Source of the DNA: Methylobacterium sp. WSM2598
Lineage (GTDB): Bacteria; Pseudomonadota; Alphaproteobacteria; Rhizobiales; Beijerinckiaceae
Direction of reading: 5' to 3'
Length of the DNA stretch: 64,000 bases
Assembly (NCBI RefSeq): GCF_000379105.1
Contig: NZ_KB900609.1
Location: forward strand, 7,364,939-7,428,938
Numbering within the stretch: position 1 is the stretch's first letter; each line of letters begins with the position of its first letter. Shown here in pieces: positions 52,610-61,475 of this stretch. Both the position numbers and the translations under genes were made by a program. The notes below the pieces were generated by a model, which was given only the letters and a program-made list of their open reading frames with translations, did not search any database and was not told the DNA's origin.

Positions 52610-53470
52610 TCAGCGCATAATCATGAGAGATGAGGCAGTGATCCTTGACTCGATCGCCCTCATCCTGTGGTCATGCTCAGCCCATTTCTCGGCCAATCTG
52701 GAAGGTCCAGCCGCTATCCGCCGGGCGAGCGTATGCTGCGCTAACTGAGGCAGCTTTGTAGCGGGCTGCGCAAGCGGGACTGCCGAAATTTCGAGTGCCG
52801 CAACTCGCTGGGCGGAGGTGGTGGCAGTCCGCCCGTCTGTGGGTGGGGCCTTCTGGACTTTTGCCGCGACGCGCACACCTCCCGGCGCATAAATGTCCAT
52901 AGGATCAACGAAGTCGCCGTTGACCAGCACCTCGAAGTGGAGATGCGGCCCCGTCGAGAGACCCGTACTGCCCACAAACCCAATCACCTGCCCCTGGCGC
53001 ACCCTGGTCCCAGGCTGGATGTCCGTGCCGAAGCGAGACATGTGAGAGTAGGCAGTGACCACACCATCAGCATGCTGGATCTCCAGACGCCGGCCGTAGC
53101 CTGCAGCCCATTTCGCCAAGACCACCGTTCCCTCACCGGCTGAGAGAATCGGTGCGCCGAGCCGGGCAGCCCAATCAACACCGGTATGCATCTTGGACGA
53201 ATGGAGAATGGGATGCCGCCGGATGCCGAAGCCCGACCGTAAATTCCCGTCAGCTACAGGTTTGCCAAGTATGAGCTTCTTGAGCGGAAGCTCTTCCGTA
53301 AGACTTGCGTACGTGGGCGGGTCAACGTCCGGGGGCAGAGGCAGAGTAGACAGCACCGCCTCAATATCGATCGCCGGAGTAGACCTTGCTGGGCTTGCGA
53401 GTATGCCAAGGCCTACCGTCAGAGCGCAACAGGATGACAGACCTTTCCCGGTCAGGCGGGGTACAAGCAT
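52610..53470 (-). CDS. M23 family metallopeptidase
   Basis: 286 residues from ATG 53470 (MLVPRLTGKGLSSCC); a longer upstream frame is not needed. It has a signal peptide or anchor (LSSCCALTVGLGILASPARS), then a LytM/M23 domain at ~90-200. The zinc ligands are visible as H-x3-D in KMHTGVDWAA and H-x-H in GPHLHFEV, so it should be an active peptidoglycan endopeptidase. GFGIRRHPILHSSKMHTG is typical of the murein hydrolase group. It faces the L,D-transpeptidase across the integrase relic. Confidence 0.9.
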   Translation of the reverse strand: MLVPRLTGKGLSSCCALTVGLGILASPARSTPAIDIEAVLSTLPLPPDVDPPTYASLTEELPLKKLILGKPVADGNLRSGFGIRRHPILHSSKMHTGVDWAARLGAPILSAGEGTVVLAKWAAGYGRRLEIQHADGVVTAYSHMSRFGTDIQPGTRVRQGQVIGFVGSTGLSTGPHLHFEVLVNGDFVDPMDIYAPGGVRVAAKVQKAPPTDGRTATTSAQRVAALEISAVPLAQPATKLPQLAQHTLARRIAAGPSRLAEKWAEHDHRMRAIESRITASSLMIMR

Positions 53471-53973
53471 TGCAGAGCCCTCATCCGATCCGCACAACTG
53501 GCGTTCGACGCTCGAGAGTCGCTCTGTGTCCGTACCCGACCTAGGATCGCCTGCTCCGGGTTGAGCACGTCCTCCGTGAAGGGGGCACTGAGCGTCCGTT
53601 CCCAGCGGCATGCTTGATCGAAGATGGTTGACGAACCTCTAAGCATTGCCAGCTTGCCTCGCGCTCCGGTTTCATGTCGCCCTGGGCATTCTTCCCGATG
53701 CGCTGGTGAGAGGTGGGTGGCTATGACCGGGTAGCCACTCCCGGGACACGCGCCATGTCGCAGGCTGCTCACAACCCCGCTGCTCGGCATTGACTCTGTC
53801 GAGGGACGCGTCTGATGGCACGATCGAAACGGTCCTGATCACACCGATGTGCTGCCACGTTTCGCGTTTCGTTGGCAGGCGCGTCACTGCCGGGCCATGT
53901 CGCCCGGGTGCCCGCCGGGATCGCGATCGGCGCAACTAAGCTAATGGCCGGACCGATCCAGACTGGGTGAGAA

Positions 53974-54030
53974 TGACCCTGAGCGGCCCCTCGCGGCGGA
54001 TGTCGGGAATGTGCGGTCGCGAGGGTTTTG
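53974..54030 (+). repeat. Dispersed repeat R3, copy c
   Basis: TGACCCTGAGCGGCCCCTCG and GTCGGGAATGTGCGGTCGCG. The 53471-54163 gap around it has no gene that can be supported. Confidence 0.75.
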
Positions 54031-54163
54031 CGGCCGTTTGAGTTCGTGATACGGTTTTCTCGAGCGAGGAAGGGGAAGAGCGCCATCGGCGAGGCTCGGT
54101 GACGCAGAGCTCGGCCCCAGATACCCACCCTAATCAGCACGCCTCTGAGCTCGGCCACCTTCC

Positions 54164-55582
54164 CTACCGCAGGGTACATCGTTCAATCGCCTGAACCAGC
54201 CGTTCGCACACGCGGTCGAGGTCCTTTGTCGGCGCGGTCGCGACACCCAGCAGAAGCGCCGACCTGGCTCCGTCCAATGACGTATACCAGGGCGAAAGAG
54301 GCGTTGGGGACATGCCGAGCAGCCAGACCTCGCTCGCCACACGCAGGTCGGACGTCGAGCCGGGCAACCTCAGTAGTACGGCCAACCCGGACGTCGTGAG
54401 CTGATCGGCGGCGACAAAGCCCCTGAGGCGCTCTATCACCGCCTGCCGTTTCGTGGCGTAGGCGCGCTTGGTGCGCCTCAGATGACGCATGTAGTGCCCC
54501 TCGCGCATGAACTCGGCGATCGCAAGTTGGACCGACGGACCCGGCGGCGGCGAGAGGCACGCGGCCGTCTCAGCAAACCGCGAGACCATTTCGGCGGGCG
54601 CGACCACGAAACCGAGCCGCAGGCTAGGGCTGATCGTCTTGCTGAATGAGCCGATGTGGATGACGCGGCCCGCGCGATCGAGCGAGGCGAGCGCCGGCGC
54701 AGCCCGCCCCGACAATTGCAGCTCGCTGAGGTAGTCGTCCTCGATGATCCAGGCACGGTTCGTCGAGGCCCACTCCAAGAGACGAAGGCGTCTCTCAAGC
54801 GAAAGAGCGCCACCTAGAGGCGCCTGCTGACCGGGCGTCACCAGCACAAGTTTGGCGTCCGGATGGAGGCGCAGCCCCTGGTCGACATCCATTCCGTCTG
54901 CGTCGACCGGGATCGGCGCGAGCGACAGGCGCGCGAGCTCCAGAGCCCTTCGAGACCAAGGGAAGCCGGGGTCCTCCATCCATGCCTTGCGGCCGTCGAG
55001 GCCAAGGACGTGGAGCGTCAGGCCGAGTCCCCCACCGAACCCAGCCGTAATGATCACCTGGGAGGGCGAGCAAGCGAGCCCTCGAGCGACGGCCAGATAG
55101 CCTGCGATCTCGCGCCTGAGGTCGAGCTCGCCCCTCGGGTCTGGATAGAGCGGCGAGGCGCTCGCCTCGGCGCGTACCGCGCGCGCACGAAGGCGCGACA
55201 GGAGGGTCGCCGGGAAGGTATCGCTCCCCGGCACTCCCATCTGGAAGTGAGCCGGTCCCTGGATCATTGCCTCGTAGGCTGCAATGAACGGCCCCGCGTC
55301 TGCGGGCTCCCCGCCGCCCGCTCGGCTTCGAGGCCGCTGTGCGACGCGCGTGCCCGTGGCGCGGGAGGCCTCGATCAGCTGGGCGGCGGCGAGCTTCTCG
55401 TAGGCCGTCCGCACCGTCCCGCGGGCCACCCCGAGCTGCGCCGCGAGGTCCTGCCATGATGGCAATCGCGCGCCGGGGCTCAGCACGCCATCGTTGATGG
55501 CCTTGGAGATCCCCAGCTGGATCTGCTCGGCCAGCGAACGCTGCGCCGATCGGTCGAGGCTTAACGTCAGCGCTTTGGCCAT
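54164..55582 (-). CDS. MocR/PdxR-type regulator (GntR domain fused to aminotransferase)
   Basis: 472 residues. The N-terminal GntR winged helix spans ~12-85 (SLAEQIQLGISKAINDGVLSPGARLPSWQDLAAQLGVARGTVRTAYEKL). A fold-type I aminotransferase domain spans ~110-465, with the PLP lysine in GSFSKTISPSLRLGF and EDDYLSELQ upstream. MocR proteins use PLP as effector or chemistry to control neighbouring genes. It is divergent from the HD/SDR/cupin/oxidoreductase genes, with a ~200-bp shared upstream region, and is their likely regulator. Confidence 0.92.
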   Translation of the reverse strand: MAKALTLSLDRSAQRSLAEQIQLGISKAINDGVLSPGARLPSWQDLAAQLGVARGTVRTAYEKLAAAQLIEASRATGTRVAQRPRSRAGGGEPADAGPFIAAYEAMIQGPAHFQMGVPGSDTFPATLLSRLRARAVRAEASASPLYPDPRGELDLRREIAGYLAVARGLACSPSQVIITAGFGGGLGLTLHVLGLDGRKAWMEDPGFPWSRRALELARLSLAPIPVDADGMDVDQGLRLHPDAKLVLVTPGQQAPLGGALSLERRLRLLEWASTNRAWIIEDDYLSELQLSGRAAPALASLDRAGRVIHIGSFSKTISPSLRLGFVVAPAEMVSRFAETAACLSPPPGPSVQLAIAEFMREGHYMRHLRRTKRAYATKRQAVIERLRGFVAADQLTTSGLAVLLRLPGSTSDLRVASEVWLLGMSPTPLSPWYTSLDGARSALLLGVATAPTKDLDRVCERLVQAIERCTLR

Positions 55583-55783
55583 GCGCTCATAGTACAGCGT
55601 TTTTGCGCATTCTTGGTGCTTTTCGCTGGCCCAGGCGGGGACGATCTTCAGGCCTCAAGCACCGGCCGGAGGCCACTCAGGGCACGGGCCGTGCTGACGC
55701 GATTTCAGCGCGCTGATGCGGACTTGGCGCTGGACGGTGGGCCGGTGACGCGGAGGGTTCCGCAATCGAACAGGAGCACTGTG

Positions 55784-56434
55784 ATGATCCAGGAGATTTC
55801 GGGTGTCAGCGTTCCCGACAGCGCCCTCGCGCGGAAGGTGACCGAGTTCGTCCGCGACACCGAAGGCGACCTGCTCTTCCACCATTCGGTGCGGGTCTAT
55901 TTCTGGGGCGCTCTGAAGGGCCGACGCATGGGCATGACCTTCGACGCCGAGCTGCTCTACGCGGCTGCCATGTTCCACGACATCGGCCTGACGGGCTCGT
56001 TCCGCGACAGCCAGCTTCGGTTCGAAGTCGATGGGGCGAACGCCGCGCGTGACTTCCTGCGCAGCCACGGCTTGCCGGACACCGATCTTGAGATCGTGTG
56101 GAACGCGATCGCCCTTCACACTACGCCCGGGATCCCGGAGTTCATGCGGCCAGAGATCGCATTGGTCCAGGCGGGAGCCGGCATGGACGTCGCGGGCCGC
56201 GGATACGACGAGTTCACCGTTGCGGAGCGTCAGGCGGTTGTCGCGGCGGCTCCTCGCGACCCGCATTTCGAGCATGGGATCATCGACGCCTTCTACGAAG
56301 GCATGAAGCACCGTCCCGGCAGCACCGTCGGGACATTCAACGACGACGTGCTGGCCTACAAGGATCCGCAGTTCCGCAGGATCGACATGTGCAGCGTCAT
56401 CCTGTCCTCGAAGTGGGCCGCGGCAGGCCGCTGA
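55784..56434 (+). CDS. HD-domain hydrolase
   Basis: 216 residues from ATG 55784 (MIQEISGVSVPDS) with AGGAGCACTGTG upstream; GTG 55781 is possible. HD-fold ligands are seen as H at VRVYFW (HHSVR), H-D in MFHDIGL and a later HTTPG. It resembles cyanamide-hydratase-like and related HD phosphohydrolases (LLFHHSVRVYFWGAL ... LYAAAMFHDIGLT). The substrate is unknown. It starts the group of genes divergent from the MocR regulator, followed by a broken SDR, a cupin and a quinone oxidoreductase. Confidence 0.85.
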   Translation: MIQEISGVSVPDSALARKVTEFVRDTEGDLLFHHSVRVYFWGALKGRRMGMTFDAELLYAAAMFHDIGLTGSFRDSQLRFEVDGANAARDFLRSHGLPDTDLEIVWNAIALHTTPGIPEFMRPEIALVQAGAGMDVAGRGYDEFTVAERQAVVAAAPRDPHFEHGIIDAFYEGMKHRPGSTVGTFNDDVLAYKDPQFRRIDMCSVILSSKWAAAGR

Positions 56435-56494
56435 CTCACACGTCCCCAGACCCGCACGTGACGCGCCGGTTCCTACCAGGAGCAAGAGCTCGAC

Positions 56495-57312
56495 ATGATC
56501 GAACGCATCTTCCTCGTGACCGGCGCCAGCAGGGGCATAGGCCGCGCGCTGTCAGAACGCCTGGCAAAGGCTGGGCACCGCGTGGTTGGGATCGCCCGCG
56601 CCGAGGACCCGGCGTTTCCGGGCACACTGGTCCCGATCGACCTGAACGACACGCGCGCTGCGCAAGCGGCCATCGCTGAACTCGCCGAGCGAATTTCGTT
56701 CGACGGGGTCGTCAACAACGTCGGCCTGGCGCGGCTAGCCCCCCTTGGGCAGATCGATCTGGCCGATGTCGACGATCTCTTCAGGATGAATGTGCATCCC
56801 GCGCTCGTGGCCACGCAGGCGATCTTGCTGGCGCTGCGGGGAAGGGATGGGGACGGATCGTCCACGTGAGCCGCCTCGTGGTGACCGGAACGCCCCTGCG
56901 CAGCGCTTACGCCGCGGCTAAGGCGGCGCTGAACAGCCATTCGGACGTGGGCCATGGAATTGGCCGAGACCGGCATCGCCGTGAACGCGGTCGCGCCAGG
57001 GCCCGTCGAGACGGAGATGTTCCGCCGCAACACCCCGGTCGGCAGCCAAGCTGAAGCCCGCTTTCTCTCCATGATCCCGACGCGGCGACGAGAGCAAGAA
57101 CCGATCGCGTTGCAATCGGCTCTTGCTCTAGGCCTCTGGTTTTGAGGCATTTTCCGCGGTGAACCGGCGTCCACTTCGCCGGAAAATGCTCTAGCCGGCC
57201 CGAGGAGATCGCCGCCGCCATCGAGTTTCTCCTGTCCGAGGACGCCGGCTTCACCACGGGGCAGACCCTCTTCGTCGATGGCGGCGGTTCGATTGGCAAG
57301 GCGATGGCGTAA
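56495..57312 (+). pseudogene. SDR oxidoreductase gene broken by two frameshifts and an R1 repeat
   Basis: All parts of an SDR are present but in different frames. MIERIFLVTGASRGIGRALS runs to LLALRGRD (56495-~56850). A shifted frame then reads GRIVHVSRLVVTGTPLRSAY to LNSH, a third reads TWAMELAETGIAVNAVAPGP to MIPTRRR at 57090, and after the repeat comes RPEEIAAAIEFLLSEDAGFT ... VDGGGSIGKAMA to TAA 57312. Removing ~104 bp (57091-57194) rejoins the last two parts in frame. It was probably co-transcribed with the HD gene 60 bp upstream. Confidence 0.85.
57091..57194 (-). repeat. R1 palindromic element, copy D, inserted in the SDR gene
   Basis: AGAGCAAGAACCGATCGCG, then GCAATCGGCTCTTGCTCTAG, then GGCATTTTCCGCGG, and CCGGAAAATGCTCTAG at the end. 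It is R1 in minus orientation with its own stem sequence. Its boundaries coincide with the break in the SDR coding sequence. Confidence 0.88.
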
Positions 57313-57357
57313 GGTCTGAAGGCGATCAATCCCTCTGGCCCGGTGCTTGCTGGCATA

Positions 57358-57463
57358 CTAGAGCATATCCAGACGAAGTGGATGCTGGTTCGGCGCAGGA
57401 AATGCGAAAATATTAATGACTTAGAGTAATATATGATTGCAGCGCGATCGGATCCTGCTCAAG
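57358..57463 (+). repeat. R1 palindromic element, copy E (AT-rich variant)
   Basis: CTAGAGCATATCCAGACGAA, GGATGCTGGTTCGGCGCAGG, then an AT-rich spacer and GCGATCGGATCCTGCTCAAG. It lies in the gap between the SDR relic and the cupin gene. Confidence 0.8.
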
Positions 57464-57512
57464 TGCTCCTATCCGACGAGGCGGCAGTTCAACATCGCAC
57501 CGGAGAGCCGTT

Positions 57513-57950
57513 ATGATCATAGTCGCCCATCCCGCGTTGAGGACCGCCATGATCGCCGCAGGCGCCCTCGCCCTGTCCGCCCTTCGAACGTCTGATGCGC
57601 ACGAGGCCAGCAGCGCCGGCCATGAGACGGTGACGCCGGTCATGCAGCAGGCCTTGGCCAACGCTTCCGGCAAGACTCTGTCGGCCGTCGTGGTGACGTA
57701 TGCACCGGGGCAAGCCTCGCCGGCTCACAGGCACGCAGGCAGTGTCTTCGCGTATGTGCTCTCCGGAGAGATCCGCTCCCAGAACTCCGCGACTGGCGCG
57801 GCTCGCGTCTACAAGGCAGGCGAGAGCTTCTTTGAGCCTCCCGGCAGCGAACACCTCATCTCAGAGAACGCTAGCAGGACCGAGCCAGCACGCCTGCTTG
57901 CGGTCTTCGTCGCGGATGATGGCGCCGTTCTCACCACCCCGAGCAAATGA
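57513..57950 (+). CDS. Secreted cupin-domain protein
   Basis: 145 residues. The N-terminal ~30 residues (RTAMIAAGALALSALRTSDA) look like a signal peptide. The cupin motifs are clear: PAHRHAGSVFAYVLSGEI (His-x-His, Glu downstream) and EPPGSEHLISENAS (second His). It would bind a metal and may act as a small oxidase, isomerase or sensor. It lies 10 bp before the quinone-oxidoreductase gene and belongs to the MocR-linked group. The ATG at 57513 follows CGGAGAGCCGTT. Confidence 0.85.
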   Translation: MIIVAHPALRTAMIAAGALALSALRTSDAHEASSAGHETVTPVMQQALANASGKTLSAVVVTYAPGQASPAHRHAGSVFAYVLSGEIRSQNSATGAARVYKAGESFFEPPGSEHLISENASRTEPARLLAVFVADDGAVLTTPSK

Positions 57951-57960
57951 GGAGGTGACC

Positions 57961-58926
57961 ATGACCAATGTCGATCGTGCCGCCTCAGATTCATCCATTA
58001 TGACCGCGGCGCGCATCCACGCGTTTGGCAATGTCGATGCGATTGTGCTGGAAGAGATCGAGCGGCCGACAGCTGCCGAAGGTGAGGTGCTCGTCCGTGT
58101 CGAAGCTGCGGGCGTTGGCCCCTGGGATGCCTGGATCCGGGCTGGGAAGAGCGTACTGCCGCAACCGCTGCCACTGACCCTTGGCTCGGACATCTCCGGC
58201 ATCGTGGAAGCGGTCGGCCCCGCAGTGACCGGCCTGCATGTCGGCGATCCCATCTTCGGCGTCACGAACGCCCGCTTCACGGGCGGCTACGCGGAGTACG
58301 CCGTCGCCTCGGCGGACATGATCGCACGGCGCCCCGCATCACTGGGTGCGGTCGAAGCCGCAGCGGTTCCGGTGGTTGCCGTTACGGCCTGGCAGGCACT
58401 CTTCGAGCAGGCGAATGTCCAGCACGGCGATACAGTTCTGATCCACGGCGGTGCGGGCGCCGTTGGAGCCTATACTGTACAATTCGCCAAGCAGGCAGGA
58501 GCCCTCGTCATCGCGACTGCGAGCGAGCGGGACAGAGACTTCGTCGAAGGTCTTGGGGCAGACAAGGTCGTGAACTACCGATCTGCGCGCTTTGAGGATA
58601 TTGCGACGAGTGTCGATGCGGTAATCGATCTCGTCGGTGGCGAAACGCAGAAGCGCTCCTTCTCGGTCTTGAGGCCGGGCGGCGTGCTGATCTCGGCGGT
58701 CTCACAGCCTGATCAGACCCTCGCGCAAGTACACGGTGTGCGCGCTGCCTTCTTTCTCGTGGAAGTTACGCGTACGCGCCTTGAGACGATTGTGGCAATG
58801 ATCGACGAAGGTCGCGTGACCGTCGATGTCGGTCTGACGCTCCCGATTGCGGAGGCTCGAACGGCTCATCACCTTCTCGAAGGGCGTTCGGCCAAACCCC
58901 GCGGCAAGATTGTACTGACTATGTAG
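57961..58926 (+). CDS. NADPH:quinone reductase / zinc-independent medium-chain oxidoreductase
   Basis: 321 residues from ATG 57961 with GAGGAGGTGACC upstream. It is a medium-chain dehydrogenase/reductase without the catalytic zinc ligands, as in quinone oxidoreductases: VEAAGVGPWDAWIRAGK at ~45 and the nucleotide fold VLIHGGAGAVGAYTVQFAKQAGA near 165, then GADKVVNYR. It reduces quinones or enones with NADPH, and such enzymes are often induced by electrophiles. It is the last gene of the group divergent from MocR. The 58927-59042 gap up to the IS element is unremarkable. Confidence 0.92.
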   Translation: MTNVDRAASDSSIMTAARIHAFGNVDAIVLEEIERPTAAEGEVLVRVEAAGVGPWDAWIRAGKSVLPQPLPLTLGSDISGIVEAVGPAVTGLHVGDPIFGVTNARFTGGYAEYAVASADMIARRPASLGAVEAAAVPVVAVTAWQALFEQANVQHGDTVLIHGGAGAVGAYTVQFAKQAGALVIATASERDRDFVEGLGADKVVNYRSARFEDIATSVDAVIDLVGGETQKRSFSVLRPGGVLISAVSQPDQTLAQVHGVRAAFFLVEVTRTRLETIVAMIDEGRVTVDVGLTLPIAEARTAHHLLEGRSAKPRGKIVLTM

Positions 58927-59061
58927 CTCGTCTATAGCGGCGAAGCCCGCCCGCGTGTCCTTCACAGCATTGCGGCGGACTAGCTTCTTCGTGGGATAGG
59001 CGTCGACAGCTCTTATATCCTGATTGTACCGCCCGCGGATTGTGAGACACCGATCTGAAGC

Positions 59062-59947
59062 CTACGCGGCCAGAGCCGCGGGTGGAAGCTGCGCAGCGCG
59101 GATGGCTGCCGGTGGGCGGAACCCGTGCCGCTCGATCAGCCACGTCTCGTTGTAGGTCTGGCGAAACGCCAGCAGGGCTCGGCGGAGATCCTCGACGGTG
59201 TCGAAGCGCTCCCCCCAGAGCAGGTTCTCCTTGAGCGTGCGGATGAAGCGCTCGGCGCAGCCGTTGCCCTCCGGCGCAGGCACAAAGGCGGGCGAATTCG
59301 CGATGCCCAAGAAGGCCAGTTCGGCCTGGAAGTCATCCGACATGTGCTGGCTGCCGTGGTCGTGCCGGACACTCAGACCAGCAGCGACCTTCGCCGCAAA
59401 ACCGCCGAAGCGCTGCCGCACGCCCTGGCGGATCGGCTCCAGCGCCTCAAAGCGCGTGGCGCGCCGCGCTGCGTGCAGGCCCACGCACTCGGCCGAGCAG
59501 TGGTCGACGGCCACGAACACCGCGACCTGCCCCTCGCCGGTCCAGGTGGTGGTCAGGTCGGTCCCCCACATCGTGTCCACCGCCTCCGGGATGATGGTGC
59601 CGTCGTGGGTGCGCGGGCCGCGCGGCGCGCCGACGCGAGACGGGGCGAGCAGATCATGGTTGCGCATCAGGCGCAGCACGCGGCACTTGGAGGTGCGCAC
59701 GCCCGTGTGGCGCAGGCGCGCCCAGACCTTGCGGTGGCCCTCGCCGTGGAAGGGGCTGCCGGTGAGGGTGGCGCGGATTTCCTCCAGCCGCATCCGGCAT
59801 CGGGCCGATCGGGCCGGGACGCCGCGCCGGCTCGGGCCGGGCGGGTGAGAGGTGGCGGTGGACGGTGGCGCGCGACACGCCCCAGATCCGGCACACCCGG
59901 GCCAGCCCGTAAGCTGTGCCGCTGGACGGCGAGACGACCTGGCTCAT
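59062..59947 (-). pseudogene. IS3-family transposase OrfB, frameshifted
   Basis: The first part (from ATG 59947) reads MSQVVSPSSGTAYGLARVCR and ...GPIGPMPDA in one frame. From ~59793 the frame changes to RLEEIRATLTGSPFHGEGHR ... and continues with an intact DDE integrase core: MWGTDLTTTW, FVAVDHCSAE, HDHGSQHMSDDF and NGCAERFIRTLKENLL. OrfB of this type is one ~290-residue frame, so a small indel near 59790-59800 has split it. It overlaps the orfA stop as ATGA. Confidence 0.85.
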
Positions 59948-60243
59948 GGCCGCGACCTCCTGCGGGCCAAAGGGCCGGGGCCCCGCGCCTCCAGGGCAGC
60001 GATCTTGGCCTCCAGCAACTCGCGCTCGAGCAGCATCTCGCCAAGCCTGGCCTTCAGTTGCCCGCTCTCCAGCGCCTCGCCGTCGGCGGGTCGGGTCGCC
60101 AAGCTGGCTTCGCCCGCCGCCAGGAAGGCGTCGCGCCAGCCCGACAGGGTTGCGGCGGTCACGCCCGGGCTGCGCGAGACGCTCTCCAGGTCCTCGCCGC
60201 GCAGCAGCCGGAGCACCGCATCCCGCTTGCGCTGCCGGGACAT
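59944..60243 (-). CDS. IS3-family transposase OrfA
   Basis: 99 residues from ATG 60243 (MSRQRKRDAVLRLLRGED). It has a helix-turn-helix (VTAATLSGWRDAFLAAGEASL) and a leucine-zipper-like C terminus (LKARLGEMLLERELLEAKIAALE). It binds the IS ends and joins OrfB by frameshifting in active members. A longer upstream frame to 60309 is not needed. Intact here, but OrfB is broken. Confidence 0.85.
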   Translation of the reverse strand: MSRQRKRDAVLRLLRGEDLESVSRSPGVTAATLSGWRDAFLAAGEASLATRPADGEALESGQLKARLGEMLLERELLEAKIAALEARGPGPLARRRSRP

Positions 60244-60439
60244 GCGCCCGCCTCGGCCGGGACCAGCCGCGCCGGCATCCACCCTCGTGTGTGTGGTCAT
60301 CGGCCTCACCCCGGCCGCGGAGACCGTCCGCTAACGGGGTGTCTCAAGCAACCGTGGGGCGGAGGACGATCGGGCTTATGGCAGACGCGTCGATGCCTCT
60401 ATAATTATAAACGCATTAACACTCGTAGTAATCAGGAAC

Positions 60440-61062
60440 ATGTCTGATTGTTTTTGCCTGCCGCGCATCGTGATCGGCTCCGGGGCCGGCCCGGACCAGA
60501 GCCTGGAGCATCCGATGGGCAAGGGCGGTCGGGAGCTACACAAGTGGTTCTTCCCGACCCGAACCTTTCGATCGATGATCGGGCGAGATGGCGGGACCGA
60601 TGATCGTTTCGCCCGCGCCGCGGCGGAAGGCTTCGGCGCCTTCATCCTCGGCCGCAACATGTTCGGGCTGGCCGGCGACGATTGGGGCGGGCCCGACTGG
60701 AAGGGCTGGTGGGGCGACAATCCCCCGTACTACGCGCCGACCTTCATGCTCACCCACCACACCCGGGCGCCCATCGTGATGGAGGGCAGGACGATCTTCC
60801 ATTTCGTCACCGGGGGGATTGAGGCAGCGCTCGCCCAGGCCAAGGCCGCCGGCGATCTGGACGTCAAGATCGGTGGCGGTGTGTCGACGGTTCGCCAGTA
60901 TCTGCTCGCGGGCGCGATCGACGAATTGCACTTGGCGGTGCGCCCATTGTTCTGGGCCGGGGCGAGCACCTCTTTGCGGACATCGACCTGCCGGGCCTTG
61001 GCTATCGGGTGACGGAGACGGTCCCAACAGAGCTTGCGACCCGCATCGTGCTCACGCGCTGA
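60440..61062 (+). pseudogene. RibD-C/dihydrofolate-reductase-like protein with a C-terminal frameshift
   Basis: The start MSDCFCLPRIVIGSGAGPDQ then runs through LHKWFFPTRTFRSMIG, ILGRNMFG, WKGWWGDNPPYYAPTFMLTH and IGGGVSTVRQYLLAGAIDEL of a DHFR/RibD-C-like reductase. At ~60945-60957 the frame slips: the called frame ends ...STCRALAIG, whereas +1 reads GRGEHLFADIDLPGLGYRVT to IVLTR and TGA 61062, the normal family end. The residues before GAGPDQ also differ from the usual ISLDGYGAGPDQ. It may still give a shortened product. It lies ~90 bp from the IS3 element. Confidence 0.8.
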
Positions 61063-61255
61063 CTGCCGGAAGAGAACCGGGCGCCGCCTCAACGTCCGGA
61101 ACCCACCCCCAAATGGAAGTTGGGAACGCCCGCTTTCGGGCAATTCGGCTCAGCGGCCCAGAAGGACCGGGTCCGACCGATTGCGGTCCGTGCGCTTCGG
61201 TGTTCCTGGCTTGGGTAAGCGGACGTTCGATGCGGTTCCGGCGAAGGCCTCAGAG

Positions 61256-61312
61256 TGACCCTGAGCAGTCCTTCGTGGGGTACGCCGGGAATGTCCGGTT
61301 GCGGGGGTATTC
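61256..61312 (+). repeat. Dispersed repeat R3, copy d
   Basis: TGACCCTGAGCAGTCCTTCG and GCCGGGAATGTCCGGTTGCG. The 61063-61475 gap around it has no gene that can be supported. Confidence 0.75.
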
Positions 61313-61475
61313 CGGACATCTGACTGAGTGACAAGGTTCCCTGATACTCGCCGCCACACGGCGCTTTCGCGTCCGGCACTTCAACGTGGGTTCCTCTCAC
61401 CGCGAATAGGTCGGCATGCCCTGCAGGCTCCCGGGATGAAGGGACAGGTCGTGGCTGAGCTCTCAGCATCGTCCT

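Larger units (their letters stand above)
59043..60346 (-). mobile_element. IS3-family insertion sequence
   Basis: 1304 bp bounded by TGAGACACC at the left and its complement GGTGTCTCA at the right. It carries orfA and a frameshifted orfB on the minus strand. No clear target-site duplication was seen. The copy is probably inactive on its own. Confidence 0.8.

Noticed and set aside
57513..57950. Cupin gene as part of a germin/oxalate decarboxylase
   Set aside because: A single short cupin domain with a signal peptide; no second domain or specific active-site pattern.
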